Positions 34,608 to 43,687 are shown, numbered from the stretch's first letter. The stretch is 64,000 nucleotides of DNA from Humibacter albus DSM 18994 (GCF_000421825.1 NZ_ATXT01000014.1:186001-250000), one strand, 5' to 3'. Translations and numbers: made by a program. The notes: generated by a model not told the origin, from the letters alone.

Positions 34608-36071
34608 GTGACCGATCAGAACCTCGCCATCATCGTGCTCGCCGCTGGGCAGGGCACTCGCATGAAGTCCGCGACGCCCAAGGTGCTGCACCATCTGGCC
34701 GGCGTGCCGATCGTGACCCACGTGCTCGCCACAGCGCGCGAGCTCGATCCGGCCGTGGTGCTCACGGTCGTGCGGCACGAGCGCGACAAGGTGGCAGAGG
34801 TCGTCACCGCCCATCTGCCTTCCGCGGTGATCATCGACCAGGACGAGACGCCCGGCACAGGCCGCGCCGTGGAGCAGGCGATCGACGGCCTCCCGGCCGA
34901 CTTCGGTGGCGAGGTGCTCGTGCTCAACGGCGACGTGCCGCTCCTGGATGCCGAGACCCTGCGCGAGCTCGTCGCCCACCACCGTGAAAGCGGAGCGGCG
35001 GCCACCGTGTTGAGCAGCGTCGTTCCCGACCCGAGCGGATACGGCCGCATCGTGCGCAGGGCCGATGGCGGCCTCGACCGCATCGTCGAGCACAAGGACG
35101 CGACGGCGGCGCAGCGCGCCATCGATGAGATCAACGCCGGTGTCTACGTGTTCGGCGCAGGGGCCCTCCGCGACCAGCTCGCCAACCTCAGCATCGCGAA
35201 CGCGCAGGGCGAGAAGTACCTCACCGAGGTCATCGAGCTCCTGCGTCGTGCGGGCAGTGACGTCGCGGCCGTGCCCGTGGGCGAGCCGTGGAAGGCCGAG
35301 GGCATCAACGATCGTGCGCAGCTGGCCGAAGCGGGTGCGCGGCTGAACGCGCTCATCGTGCGCGGGTGGCAGCTGAACGGCGTCACGGTGCAGGATCCCG
35401 CCACCACCTGGATCGACCTCACTGTCACGCTCGACAACGACGTGACGATCCTGCCCGGCACCCAGCTGAAGGGCGCCACGACGGTGGCGAAGGATGCCGT
35501 GATCGGCCCGGACACCACTCTCGTCGATTGCGAGGTGGGCGCTGGCGCCACGGTGAAGCGCACCGACGGAACGCTCGCGGTGATCGGAGCGGGGGCATCC
35601 GTCGGTCCGTTCTCGTACCTGCGCCCCGGAACCGTGCTGAGCGAGAACGGCAAGATCGGCACGTTCGTCGAGACGAAGAACGCCCATATCGGCCTCGGCA
35701 GCAAGGTTCCGCACCTCAGCTACGTCGGAGACACGACGATCGGTGAGGGTGTCAACATCGGCGCCGGCGCCATCACCGCCAACTACGACGACATCGACAA
35801 GCACCGAACCGAGATCGGCGACGACGTGCACACCGGTGCGCACAACGTGTTCGTGGCGCCCGTTAGGATCGGAGACGGCGCGAAGATCGGAGCAGGTGCG
35901 GTCATCCGCAAGGACGTCCCCGCCGGTGCACTGGCCCTCAGCGTTGCCCCCCAGCGCAACATCGAGGGGTGGGTCGAGAAGAACCGACCGGGCACGGCAG
36001 CCGCCGAGGTGGCCGAACGAGCCCGGTCCGCACAGAAAGCGGACGATGGCTCGCAAAGACAAGACGGCTGA
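34608..36071 (+). CDS. glmU: bifunctional GlcNAc-1-phosphate uridyltransferase / glucosamine-1-phosphate acetyltransferase
   Basis: GlmU makes UDP-GlcNAc for peptidoglycan. The 487-aa protein has the N-terminal uridyltransferase fold (LAAGQGTRMK at 11-20, LNGDVPLL, GYGRIVR, EINAGVYVF) and a C-terminal left-handed beta-helix of hexapeptides with the acetyltransferase residues in GPFSYLRPGT, HLSYVGD and ITANYDD. The GTG start is 16 nt after tRNA-Gln; TACTGT at 34598-34603 is only 4 nt upstream, so the message may also come from the tRNA promoter. The stop lies 26 nt inside the following prs gene. The C-terminal tail is charged and variable. Confidence 0.95.
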   Translation: MTDQNLAIIVLAAGQGTRMKSATPKVLHHLAGVPIVTHVLATARELDPAVVLTVVRHERDKVAEVVTAHLPSAVIIDQDETPGTGRAVEQAIDGLPADFGGEVLVLNGDVPLLDAETLRELVAHHRESGAAATVLSSVVPDPSGYGRIVRRADGGLDRIVEHKDATAAQRAIDEINAGVYVFGAGALRDQLANLSIANAQGEKYLTEVIELLRRAGSDVAAVPVGEPWKAEGINDRAQLAEAGARLNALIVRGWQLNGVTVQDPATTWIDLTVTLDNDVTILPGTQLKGATTVAKDAVIGPDTTLVDCEVGAGATVKRTDGTLAVIGAGASVGPFSYLRPGTVLSENGKIGTFVETKNAHIGLGSKVPHLSYVGDTTIGEGVNIGAGAITANYDDIDKHRTEIGDDVHTGAHNVFVAPVRIGDGAKIGAGAVIRKDVPAGALALSVAPQRNIEGWVEKNRPGTAAAEVAERARSAQKADDGSQRQDG

Positions 36072-37080
36072 TCTCGACCGCGCCAAGGGGCTGGCCCCGG
36101 GCATCGTCGCCAAGACGAAGAAGCGCCTGGTGGTCGCCTCCGGCCGCTCGCACGAGGCGCTCGCCCGCGACGTGGCCGCCGCGCTTGGCACCGAGCTGGT
36201 GCCCACGGAACACCGCACGTTCGCGTCGGGGGAGATCCTGACCCGCTTCGAGGTGTCCGTGCGCGGCTGCGACGTGTTCCTGGTGCAGTCGTTCGGCCCG
36301 CCCGTGAACGAGTGGCTCATGGAGCTGCTCATCATGCTCGATGCCGCCAAACGCGCCTCTGCCAAGCGGATCACCGTCGTGGCGCCCTACTACCCGTATT
36401 CGAGGCAGGACAAGAAGGGCCGCGGTCGCGAACCGATCAGTGCCCGCCTCGTCGCCGACCTGCTGAAGACCGCCGGTGCAGACCGAGTGATGAGCGTCGA
36501 CCTGCACGCCGCGCAGATCCAGGGCTTCTTCGACGGACCGGTCGATCACCTGTTCGCCAAACCCGTGCTGCTCGAGTACTTCAAGCGCACGCTCTCGCCC
36601 GACGACCGGGAGAAGCTCATCGTGGTCTCGCCCGACACCGGCCGTGTGCGGGTCGCGGACCAGTGGTCGGACAGCCTGGATGCTCCGCTCGCCATCATCC
36701 ACAAGCGGCGCGACCCCAACGTGGCCAATCAGGTGACGGTGAACGAGATCGTCGGCAAGGTGCGCGGTCGCGTCTGCCTCCTGGTCGACGACATGATCGA
36801 CACCGGCGGCACGATCGTGAAGGCGGCGCAAGCGCTCAAAGAGAACGGTGCGGAACGCGTGATCGTGGCGGCCACGCACGCCGTCTTCAGCCATCCGGCC
36901 ACCGAGCGGCTGCAGGACGCGGCGATCGACGAGGTCGTGGTGACCGACACCATCCCGGTTCCCGACGAGAAGCGGTTCGGAGCCCTGACGGTGCTGCCGA
37001 TCGCCCCGCTGCTCGCGCGCGCCATCCACGAGGTGTTCCAGGACGGCTCCGTCACCTCGATGTTCGACGGGCAGGCGTAG
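36046..37080 (+). CDS. prs: ribose-phosphate pyrophosphokinase
   Basis: Prs makes PRPP from ribose-5-phosphate and ATP for nucleotides, His and Trp. The 344-aa protein has YYPYSRQDKKGRGREPISARL (flexible and ATP region), VDLHAAQIQGFF and the PRPP loop LVDDMIDTGGTI at about 246-257. The N terminus is about 25 residues longer than usual. It overlaps glmU by 26 nt, so the two are probably co-translated, an arrangement common in actinobacteria. The 3' end overlaps the convergent TetR gene by 29 nt. Confidence 0.94.
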   Translation: MARKDKTADLDRAKGLAPGIVAKTKKRLVVASGRSHEALARDVAAALGTELVPTEHRTFASGEILTRFEVSVRGCDVFLVQSFGPPVNEWLMELLIMLDAAKRASAKRITVVAPYYPYSRQDKKGRGREPISARLVADLLKTAGADRVMSVDLHAAQIQGFFDGPVDHLFAKPVLLEYFKRTLSPDDREKLIVVSPDTGRVRVADQWSDSLDAPLAIIHKRRDPNVANQVTVNEIVGKVRGRVCLLVDDMIDTGGTIVKAAQALKENGAERVIVAATHAVFSHPATERLQDAAIDEVVVTDTIPVPDEKRFGALTVLPIAPLLARAIHEVFQDGSVTSMFDGQA

Positions 37081-37873
37081 CGGGCTCGGGGTCGAGAAGC
37101 AGACCTCGGAAGAGAGCTTGCAGGGTGAAGTCGAATCGCTCGTGGCCATCGCCTGCGGTGAGTTCGCCCGCATGGGCGATGGTGTGCGGGAACAGATCGA
37201 TCGGCAGCATCCGGAATCGTTCGAGCGTCTCGTCGCGTTCGAGTGCGCGTGCGTCGGCATCCTGATCCGGATGCCTGCGCAGAGAGGCCTCGAGGCAGTA
37301 CGCACACACGTACAGGTAGGCGGCGTCGATCGCCCACGCCGCTGACTGTGCCGGCACACCGCCCGCGAGAAGGATGCCCAACATCCCCTCGCTGATCCGG
37401 AGCGTGTCGAGGCTGTGGGGTGTTGCGGACAACGCGGCCTGGGAGATGCCCGGGTAACGCAGGAACTGGTCGCGCAGCCGAGCGCACACGTCGAGGATCT
37501 GCGCTCGCCAGGCCTTCTCGTCGGGTGTGGGAAGTTCGACCAGGGCGCAGAGCCGGCCGATCAGCAGATCGTCGAGCTCGGCCTTGCTGCCGACATGGGC
37601 GTAGAGCGAGGCGGGTCCTGTCTTCAACGAGGCGGCGACTCGGCGCATGGTCAGAGCCGGGTATCCCTCTGCCTCGACGATGTCGAATGCGGAGGCCATA
37701 ATGCGTTCCGTCGTGAGCGGCTCCTTGCGCTTGCTCGCCGTGGAAGCTGCGCCGAGGGCCGCGATCTGCGCCGCCCAGCGGTCCCGGGAGCCGGCGCCAC
37801 GGGAATCGGCGCCACGGGAATCCGCGCCGCGACCTCGGGAATCGGTGCTGCCTGAATCGCTGCTCTTCGCCAT
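37052..37873 (-). CDS. TetR family transcriptional repressor
   Basis: A 273-aa TetR-type regulator: after a Ser/Arg/Gly-rich N-terminal extension of about 40 residues (DSRGADSRGA repeats) the HTH reads RIMASAFDIVEAEGYPALTMRRVAASLKTGPASLYAHVGSKAELDDLLI, followed by an all-helical ligand domain of the TetR_C type. ATG 37873 is preceded by AAGG at a good distance; an in-frame GTG at 37897 lies inside the operator region. It is divergent from an MFS pump with three palindromic operators between them, so it probably represses both genes until a drug binds. It converges with prs. Confidence 0.92.
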   Translation of the reverse strand: MAKSSDSGSTDSRGRGADSRGADSRGAGSRDRWAAQIAALGAASTASKRKEPLTTERIMASAFDIVEAEGYPALTMRRVAASLKTGPASLYAHVGSKAELDDLLIGRLCALVELPTPDEKAWRAQILDVCARLRDQFLRYPGISQAALSATPHSLDTLRISEGMLGILLAGGVPAQSAAWAIDAAYLYVCAYCLEASLRRHPDQDADARALERDETLERFRMLPIDLFPHTIAHAGELTAGDGHERFDFTLQALFRGLLLDPEPATPARRTSR

Positions 37874-37890
37874 GCCCTTCACCTTAGCAG

Positions 37891-37919
37891 TTGACACGAA
37901 CGCTGTTCGTATGTAGAAC
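37891..37919 (+). promoter_or_regulatory. sigma-70 promoter of the MFS pump gene
   Basis: TTGACA (37891-37896) is a perfect -35, followed after 17 nt by TAGAAC (37914-37919). The spacer is filled by the first TetR operator and the -10 lies in the second. Confidence 0.7.
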
Positions 37920-37946
37920 AGTGTTCGTACAACGAACGGTGTTCGT
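37896..37946. promoter_or_regulatory. three TetR operators at 18-bp spacing
   Basis: Three 15-bp inverted repeats occur: ACGAACGCTGTTCGT (37896-37910), TAGAACAGTGTTCGT (37914-37928) and ACGAACGGTGTTCGT (37932-37946). The first and third are perfect ACGAAC-N3-GTTCGT palindromes. Their centres (37903, 37921, 37939) are exactly 18 bp apart. They cover the pump promoter and lie in the divergent tetR region. Confidence 0.8.
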
Positions 37947-37974
37947 CCGTTCGTCCAACCTCAAGGAGTCATCC

Positions 37975-39462
37975 ATGGATGCAACTCGCGACGGCCGGTT
38001 GGTCACCGCAGCTTCCCGCCGTTCGCCACGAACCCTCGCGGAAGCATGGATCGCGCTCGCCGGGCTGTCGGCGGTCTTCCTCTTCGAGATGCTCGACAAC
38101 TCGATACTCAACGTCGCGCTGCCCACGATCGGGCGCGATCTGCACGCCTCGACGATCGAGCTCCAGTGGGTGACGAGTGCCTACGCCGTGGTCTTCGGCG
38201 GGCTCATGCTGGTGTTCGGCGCGATCGCCGACCGGTTCGGCCGCCGCCGGGTGATGATCATCGGCCTCGTGCTGCTGGGCCTCGCCAGCCTGGCGACCGC
38301 GTGGGTCAGCACGCCGGCCGAACTCATCGCGGTGCGCTGCGCCATGGGTATTGCCGCGGCCATGACGACGCCCGGCTCCATGGCGCTGGCGTTCCGATTG
38401 TTCCGGGATGACGGGTTGCGCGTGCGCGCCATCACGCTCATCTCGACGGTCGGTCTTGTCGGCATGGCGATCGGTCCGACCGCGGGCGGGTTGGTGCTCG
38501 CTGTCGCGCCCTGGCAGGTGCTGCTTCTGATGAACGCGCCGATCGCGGCTCTGGCGATCATCGGAATCCGGCTGGGCATCTCCGCGGACGACCCCACCGA
38601 GCTCCATCGCGATCCGGTAGACGTGCTCGGAGCGGTGCTCGGCACGGTCACGATCGTGCTCGCTCTGCTCGCGCCGACCCTGTTCGCGCGTGAGGGAGCA
38701 GGATCGTGGGGTGCGTGGGCTCTCACGGTGACAGCGGTTCTGACGGCGGTGCTCTTCGTCGTGCGCGAACGGGCGACACCGCACCCTCTGCTCGATCTGA
38801 AGCTCATCGCACTCCCGCTGGTGTCGAGCGGGTTGCTCTTCAAGGCCGCGGCGGGACTGGCGACCGCAGGGCTCGGCTACCTCGCCACTCTGCAACTCCA
38901 GCTTCAGTGGGGGTGGCCGCCCGCCCTCGCCTCTCTCGGCATGCTGCCGCAGGTGCTCGTCCTCATCGCGGGCGGTGCGTTCGTCGACCCCCTCGTCCGG
39001 TGGGCCGGTTTGGAGCGCGCCGCGTGGATCAGCGCCGTGACAGTCGTGGCCGGACTCGCCGTCTACGGCGTTCTGAACAGCTTCGGCTACGTGTTCGTGG
39101 CGATCTCCCTGGCGCTCGTCGCCGCAGGGCTCCGAGTTGTCGGGGTCGTCGCTGCGACCAACGTGATGCGGGGGCTGCCCGAGAGCCGCACCTCGATCGG
39201 AGCGGCTCTTACCGACACCGCCACCGAGGTTGCCAACGGCGTCGGTATCGCGGTCATCGGGACCGTTCTCGCCGCGCTCTTCACGGGCAGTATTGCGGCG
39301 ACGCCGTGGACTGCCCACCAGGGCGAGCAATTTCAGACCGGTGTCACGGTCGCCGGTCTCGCTCTGACCGTGGTGGCCGCGCTGCTCGTCGGCTGGGGAT
39401 TCCTCCGGGCCGGTCGGTCTTCGCGTCCCACTCTGCCTGCCGAGTCGGCCGCTACTCGCTGA
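37975..39462 (+). CDS. DHA2-type MFS efflux pump controlled by TetR
   Basis: A 495-aa transporter with about 14 membrane helices. Helix 1 has the DHA2 motif LDNSILNVALPTIGRDL, the helix 2-3 loop reads GAIADRFGRRRVMIIG, and helix 5 has GMAIGPTAGGLV (antiporter motif C region). It should export a drug or toxic metabolite in exchange for protons. ATG 37975 has AAGGAG 7 nt upstream. The promoter region is packed with the neighbouring repressor's operators. The 3' end overlaps the convergent DUF202 gene by 11 nt. Confidence 0.9.
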   Translation: MDATRDGRLVTAASRRSPRTLAEAWIALAGLSAVFLFEMLDNSILNVALPTIGRDLHASTIELQWVTSAYAVVFGGLMLVFGAIADRFGRRRVMIIGLVLLGLASLATAWVSTPAELIAVRCAMGIAAAMTTPGSMALAFRLFRDDGLRVRAITLISTVGLVGMAIGPTAGGLVLAVAPWQVLLLMNAPIAALAIIGIRLGISADDPTELHRDPVDVLGAVLGTVTIVLALLAPTLFAREGAGSWGAWALTVTAVLTAVLFVVRERATPHPLLDLKLIALPLVSSGLLFKAAAGLATAGLGYLATLQLQLQWGWPPALASLGMLPQVLVLIAGGAFVDPLVRWAGLERAAWISAVTVVAGLAVYGVLNSFGYVFVAISLALVAAGLRVVGVVAATNVMRGLPESRTSIGAALTDTATEVANGVGIAVIGTVLAALFTGSIAATPWTAHQGEQFQTGVTVAGLALTVVAALLVGWGFLRAGRSSRPTLPAESAATR

Positions 39463-39790
39463 TCAACACCGACGAGATTCCCACCCCGCATGCGACGAGT
39501 GTGGAAATGGCCAACAAGCCGAGAGGCAGCGCCGGTGCCGCTCGTGGGAGCGTGTGGTGGTGACGCCCGGTCCCTGCCAGCGCCCGTCCGCGCAGAGTGC
39601 CGTAGATCATGAACGCGGATGCCGCGAGCAGCAGGAGCACGCCGGTGACGGTGAGCGGGGCGGCCCCGGACTGCCAGCCGCTGCGCACGGAGAGCAGGCC
39701 GTTCACCGCGAGAGCCAGGCACGTGCGCGACCACGAGAGCGCCGTGCGTTCGCCCTGCAGGCCGACATCCCGCAGCGGTGCGTCGCTCAT
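39452..39790 (-). CDS. DUF202 domain membrane protein
   Basis: A 112-aa protein with three membrane helices. The N-terminal ERTALSWSRTCLALAVNGLL is the DUF202 signature. Function is unknown; DUF202 proteins often come in pairs, as here. ATG 39790 overlaps the stop of the upstream DUF202 gene by 4 nt (ATGA), which implies coupled translation and perhaps a hetero-oligomer. Confidence 0.85.
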   Translation of the reverse strand: MSDAPLRDVGLQGERTALSWSRTCLALAVNGLLSVRSGWQSGAAPLTVTGVLLLLAASAFMIYGTLRGRALAGTGRHHHTLPRAAPALPLGLLAISTLVACGVGISSVLISE

Positions 39791-40146
39791 TGCCCGTAGA
39801 TCGCGATCAGCACCGCGATCACCGCACCGACGGCGAGCACGACGGCCGCGATGAACGGCACGGCGATCGTGAGCGGCAGGCGTCGCCCGTGTCGCATCGC
39901 GATCTCGTTGCCCCTCCAGCGCAGGTAGGCGATGACGGCGAGCGCGGCCGAGACCGCTGCGAGCACGATCGCCAGCACCACGATCATCCAGTGCGGGCCG
40001 AGCTTCTTCGAGAACTCCTCCAACAGCACGCCGCCAGCGAGAATGGCGAGCGCCGTGCGGATCCAGGCTAGGAAGGTGCGCTCGTTGGCGAGCGAGAAGC
40101 GGTAGTCGGGGTCTTCGCCCTCCTGGCGCCACTGAGGTTCACGCAT
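39787..40146 (-). CDS. DUF202 / YidH family membrane protein
   Basis: A 119-aa protein with three membrane helices. FSLANERTFLAWIRTALAILAGG is the YidH/DUF202 motif. It is the first of two coupled DUF202 genes and lies 93 nt downstream of gnd on the same strand. ATG 40146 is 7 nt after minus-strand TACCCT, so the pair probably has its own leaderless promoter. The function is unknown. Confidence 0.88.
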   Translation of the reverse strand: MREPQWRQEGEDPDYRFSLANERTFLAWIRTALAILAGGVLLEEFSKKLGPHWMIVVLAIVLAAVSAALAVIAYLRWRGNEIAMRHGRRLPLTIAVPFIAAVVLAVGAVIAVLIAIYGQ

Positions 40147-40153
40147 GGGTCTC

Positions 40154-40159
40154 AGGGTA
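40154..40159 (-). promoter_or_regulatory. -10 element (TACCCT) of a leaderless promoter
   Basis: Minus-strand TACCCT followed by GAGACCC and ATG 40146 of the first DUF202 gene. Confidence 0.4.
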
Positions 40160-40238
40160 TCCGCCGGAACGGGAGCGCCCCGTGCGCTCCGGGGTGCGGA
40201 TCGGAGCGTACGGGGCGCAGGCGGCCTGTGCGATGCCG

Positions 40239-41693
40239 TCAGTGCGTGGAGGGCGTGGTCGCGATCTCGGTGCGGTTGCCCGACCACAGCGTGTGGAACA
40301 CGCCGTCCTTGTCGACGCGCTTGTAGGTGTGCGCCCCGAAGAAGTCGCGCTGGCCCTGCACGAGCGCGGCGGGCAGCCGGTCGGCACGCAGACCGTCGTA
40401 GTACGCCAGCGAGGAGCTGAACGCGGGGGAGGGGATGCCCGCCTTCGCCGCCGCGACGACCACACGCCGCCACGCCTCCTGCGTGCGCTCGATCGCCTCG
40501 CGGAAGTACGGGGCCGTGAGCAGTGCGACGAGGTCCGGGTCGTCGGCGTACGCCTCCGTGATGCGGTTCAGGAACTGGGCGCGGATGATGCAGCCCCCGC
40601 GCCAGATGGCCGCGATGTCGCCCTTCTTGATATCCCACTCGTACTGCTGGGCGCCGGCGATGATCTCGTCGAATCCCTGCGAGTACGCGACGATCTTCGA
40701 CGCGTACAGGGCCTGTCGCACGTCCTCGACGAAGGCGTCCGGGTCATCGAGGCCCCAGGCATCCGACGGACCGGGAAGGTCGGAGGCGGCGGCGCGCTGC
40801 GCCGGCTTGCTGGAGAGCGAGCGCGCGAACACGGCCTCGGCGATGCCGGAGACGGGGATGCCCAGCTCGAGCGCCGTCTGCACGGTCCAGGCGCCCGTGC
40901 CCTTGGCTCCGGCTTGGTCGAGGATGACGTCGACGAGCGGCTTGCCGGTGTCTGCATCCACCTGCCGCAGCACCTCGGCGGTGATCTCGATGAGATAGCT
41001 CTGCAGCTCGCCCTCGTTCCACTGCGCGAAGATATCGGCGATCTCGGCGGGCGACTTGCCGGTCCCGCGCCGGATCAGGTCGTACGCCTCGGCGATCAGC
41101 TGCATGTCGGCGTACTCGATGCCGTTGTGCACCATCTTCACGAAGTGCCCGGCGCCGTCGTGGCCGACGTGCGTGACGCACGGCTCGCCCTCGGCGACCG
41201 CGGCGATCGAGCGCAGGATCGGCCCCAGCGTCACCCAGGCTTCGTCCGAGCCGCCCGGCATGATCGACGGACCCCGCAGCGCGCCCTCCTCGCCGCCGGA
41301 GATCCCGGCGCCGACGAAGTTGATGCCGCTTTCGCGCACCGCCTTCTCGCGACGGATCGTGTCGGTGAACAGTGCGTTGCCGCCGTCGACGATGATGTCG
41401 CCCGGCTCGAACACCGAGACGAGTTCATCGATCACGGCGTCGGTGCCGCGTCCCGCCTGCACCATGATGATCGCGGTGCGGGGCTTGGAGAGGCTGGTGG
41501 CGAACTCCTGATAGTCCTTGGCGGGGATGAAACCCGCCTCGGGGTGTTCGTCGAGCAGCGTCTGCGTCCGCTCGTAACTCCGGTTGAAGACCGCCACCGT
41601 GTTGCCTTCGCGGCTCGCGAGGTTGCGGGCGAGGTTCGAACCCATCACGGCGAGGCCGACGACTCCGATGTTCGCGGGGGACTGTTCTGGCAC
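40239..41693 (-). CDS. gnd: 6-phosphogluconate dehydrogenase (decarboxylating)
   Basis: Gnd oxidises 6-phosphogluconate to ribulose-5-phosphate and CO2 in the pentose phosphate pathway. The 484-aa length is that of the classical long form. Visible motifs: NADP fold GLAVMGSNLARNLA with NRS after strand 2, IIVDGGNALFTDT, the substrate-binding GISGGEEGALRGPSIMPGG, HFVKMVHNGIEYADMQLIAEAY, and the C-terminal FFGAHTYKR near the dimer active site. It begins with GTG and GAGGAG upstream. It is divergent from gntK, which makes its substrate, and the two may share a regulator. Confidence 0.96.
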   Translation of the reverse strand: MPEQSPANIGVVGLAVMGSNLARNLASREGNTVAVFNRSYERTQTLLDEHPEAGFIPAKDYQEFATSLSKPRTAIIMVQAGRGTDAVIDELVSVFEPGDIIVDGGNALFTDTIRREKAVRESGINFVGAGISGGEEGALRGPSIMPGGSDEAWVTLGPILRSIAAVAEGEPCVTHVGHDGAGHFVKMVHNGIEYADMQLIAEAYDLIRRGTGKSPAEIADIFAQWNEGELQSYLIEITAEVLRQVDADTGKPLVDVILDQAGAKGTGAWTVQTALELGIPVSGIAEAVFARSLSSKPAQRAAASDLPGPSDAWGLDDPDAFVEDVRQALYASKIVAYSQGFDEIIAGAQQYEWDIKKGDIAAIWRGGCIIRAQFLNRITEAYADDPDLVALLTAPYFREAIERTQEAWRRVVVAAAKAGIPSPAFSSSLAYYDGLRADRLPAALVQGQRDFFGAHTYKRVDKDGVFHTLWSGNRTEIATTPSTH

Positions 41694-41745
41694 GGCTCTT
41701 CTCCTCGATGAACGACGTGGACTAAGGAACGGGGATGAGGGATTT

Positions 41746-41767
41746 TCGCGTGGTATCCCACACGCGA
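41746..41767. promoter_or_regulatory. 22-bp inverted repeat between gnd and gntK
   Basis: TCGCGTG (41746-41752) and CACGCGA (41761-41767) form 7-bp arms around an 8-nt spacer, placed midway between the divergent gnd and gntK starts. It could bind a gluconate-responsive GntR or LacI-type regulator; none is encoded here. Confidence 0.4.
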
Positions 41768-41828
41768 GAGGGCTCCCACTCTACGTGACGCGACTAGTCG
41801 AACGCGGTTTCGCCGCCAGAATGGGTGC

Positions 41829-42365
41829 ATGACCGTCATTCCACCGACCTCCCTCCCGCCGATCGTGCTGATGGGGGTGTCCGGCGCCGGTAAGACGGTC
41901 GTCGGCAGCGCCCTCGCGGACGCCTCCGGCAGGGTGTTCATCGACGGCGACGATCTGCACTCGACCGAGAACAAGGAGAAGATGCGCGCGGGCATCCCGC
42001 TCACCGACGCCGACCGGGAGCCCTGGTTGCGGATCATCGGGGAGCGTCTCGCGGTGGGTGACGGCGTGATCGTGGCGTGCAGTGCCCTGCGACGCCAGTA
42101 CCGCGATCTGCTGCGCTCGTATGCGCCGGAGACGTTCTTCGCGCACCTGGACCCGGATCCCGGCACGCTCGAACAGCGGCTTGCCGGTCGGGTGCACGAG
42201 TACATGCCCGCCGACCTCGTCGGTTCGCAGCTGGCCACGCTCGAACCCCTGCAGCCGGACGAGTTCGGCGCCGTGTTCCGCTCCGACGGGTCGGTCGACG
42301 CGACCGTCGCCGACATCCGTGCGGTGCTCGCATCCGACCTCGAAGAACCGCCCGCCGTCCGCTAG
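41829..42365 (+). CDS. gntK: gluconokinase
   Basis: GntK phosphorylates gluconate to 6-phosphogluconate with ATP. The 178-aa protein is the small P-loop kinase type: GVSGAGKT at 16-23, FIDGDDLHSTENKEKMRAGIPLTDADREPWL, and CSALRRQYRDLLR. It lies opposite gnd, whose substrate it makes, so the locus converts gluconate directly into the pentose phosphate pathway. No gluconate permease is nearby. ATG 41829 has no ribosome site; CAGAAT lies 6 nt upstream and may be a weak -10. Confidence 0.94.
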   Translation: MTVIPPTSLPPIVLMGVSGAGKTVVGSALADASGRVFIDGDDLHSTENKEKMRAGIPLTDADREPWLRIIGERLAVGDGVIVACSALRRQYRDLLRSYAPETFFAHLDPDPGTLEQRLAGRVHEYMPADLVGSQLATLEPLQPDEFGAVFRSDGSVDATVADIRAVLASDLEEPPAVR

Positions 42366-42460
42366 GGGTGGGTGATGGCATCCAGATCCACCAACAATCC
42401 TGATCTACGGATGATCGTGGCACCGGCGGATGCCCAGCCGTGGCCTGAGAGAATGGCCGG

Positions 42461-43687
42461 GTGAGTGAGACGACCCTGCCCGAAGAGCGCACGATCGGCG
42501 TAGCGAGCAGGACCGGTCGACGCCAGGTCCGTCCCGCGGCCGAGGGCTGGACGCAGCAGCTGGCAGCCGACGGCCGGCCGGCGCTGCAGTTCGCCTCGCC
42601 GCGGCGCAAGCAGCCCGAGACACATCTGGCCGACCTCACGCCTGCCGAGCGCAAGGCGAAGGTCGAGGAACTCGGCCTTCCCGGCTTCCGCGCCAAGCAG
42701 CTGTCGACGCATTACTTCAGCCACTGCACGACGGATGCCGCGGCCATGACCGATCTGCCGGCATCCGGTCGCGACGAGCTCGTCTCGGCGCTGCTGCCGC
42801 CGCTCCTCACCGAGGTCAGACGGCTGCGCACCGATGACGGCCGCACCATCAAGTTCCTCTGGAAGCTGTTCGACGGCGCACTCGTCGAGTCCGTGCTGAT
42901 GCGGTACCCGGGCCGCATCACGCTGTGCATCTCCTCCCAGGCCGGATGCGGAATGAACTGTCCGTTCTGCGCGACCGGTCAGGCGGGGCTGACCCGCAAC
43001 CTGTCGGCGGCGGAGGTCGTCGACCAGGTGGTCGCGGCGAATCGCGCCATCGCCGATGGCGAGCTCGGGCACCGCCGCTCGGGCGCACCGGAGCGGGTGC
43101 ACAACATCGTCTTCATGGGCATGGGGGAGCCGCTGGCGAACTACAAGCGCATGATGAACGCGATCCGCACGCTGCTGGCGCCGCAGCCCGACGGTCTCGG
43201 CATGTCGGCCCGCGGCATCACCGTCTCGAGCGTCGGGCTCGTGCCGGCCATTCGCAAGCTCGCCGACGAAGACATCCCGCTCACGTTCGCGCTGTCGCTG
43301 CACGCACCCGACGACGAGCTGCGCGATGAGCTCATCCCGGTGAACTCGCGTTGGAAGGTCGACGAGGCTCTCGATGCCGCCCGTTACTACTTCGAGAAGA
43401 CCGGTCGCCGCGTGTCGATCGAGTACGCGCTCATCAAGGACATGAACGACCACGCCTGGCGCGCCGACCTGCTCGCGCAGAAGCTCAACGAGCGGGGCCG
43501 CGGCTGGGTGCACGTCAACCCGATCCCGTTGAACCCGACGCCGGGTTCCATCTGGACCGCGAGCGAGAGGGATGTCACAGCCGAGTTCGTGCATCGCCTC
43601 GAGTCCGCGGGCATCCCGACCACGCTGCGCGACACGCGCGGCAAGGAGATCGACGGCGCCTGCGGCCAGCTCGCTGCGGGTCAGTAG
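42461..43687 (+). CDS. rlmN: 23S rRNA (adenine2503-C2)/tRNA (adenine37-C2)-methyltransferase
   Basis: RlmN is a radical-SAM methylase that modifies A2503 in 23S rRNA and A37 in some tRNAs. The 408-aa protein has the cluster motif CGMNCPFC (Cys163, Cys167, Cys170), the second methyl-carrying cysteine in EIDGACGQL (Cys400) and [12 protein letters not shown]. The N-terminal extension of about 55 residues is longer than in most homologues. GTG 42461 is preceded by GAGAAT six bases away, a weak -10, and by no ribosome site. Confidence 0.94.
   Translation: MSETTLPEERTIGVASRTGRRQVRPAAEGWTQQLAADGRPALQFASPRRKQPETHLADLTPAERKAKVEELGLPGFRAKQLSTHYFSHCTTDAAAMTDLPASGRDELVSALLPPLLTEVRRLRTDDGRTIKFLWKLFDGALVESVLMRYPGRITLCISSQAGCGMNCPFCATGQAGLTRNLSAAEVVDQVVAANRAIADGELGHRRSGAPERVHNIVFMGMGEPLANYKRMMNAIRTLLAPQPDGLGMSARGITVSSVGLVPAIRKLADEDIPLTFALSLHAPDDELRDELIPVNSRWKVDEALDAARYYFEKTGRRVSIEYALIKDMNDHAWRADLLAQKLNERGRGWVHVNPIPLNPTPGSIWTASERDVTAEFVHRLESAGIPTTLRDTRGKEIDGACGQLAAGQ

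Noticed and set aside
33810-36374. Long N-terminal extension of the MarR gene across glmU
   Set aside because: Antisense shadow of glmU and prs; the MarR domain starts cleanly at 33809 behind GATAAT.
42362-43594. 410-residue frame antisense to rlmN
   Set aside because: Shadow of a conserved gene; composition dominated by Arg, His and Asp.
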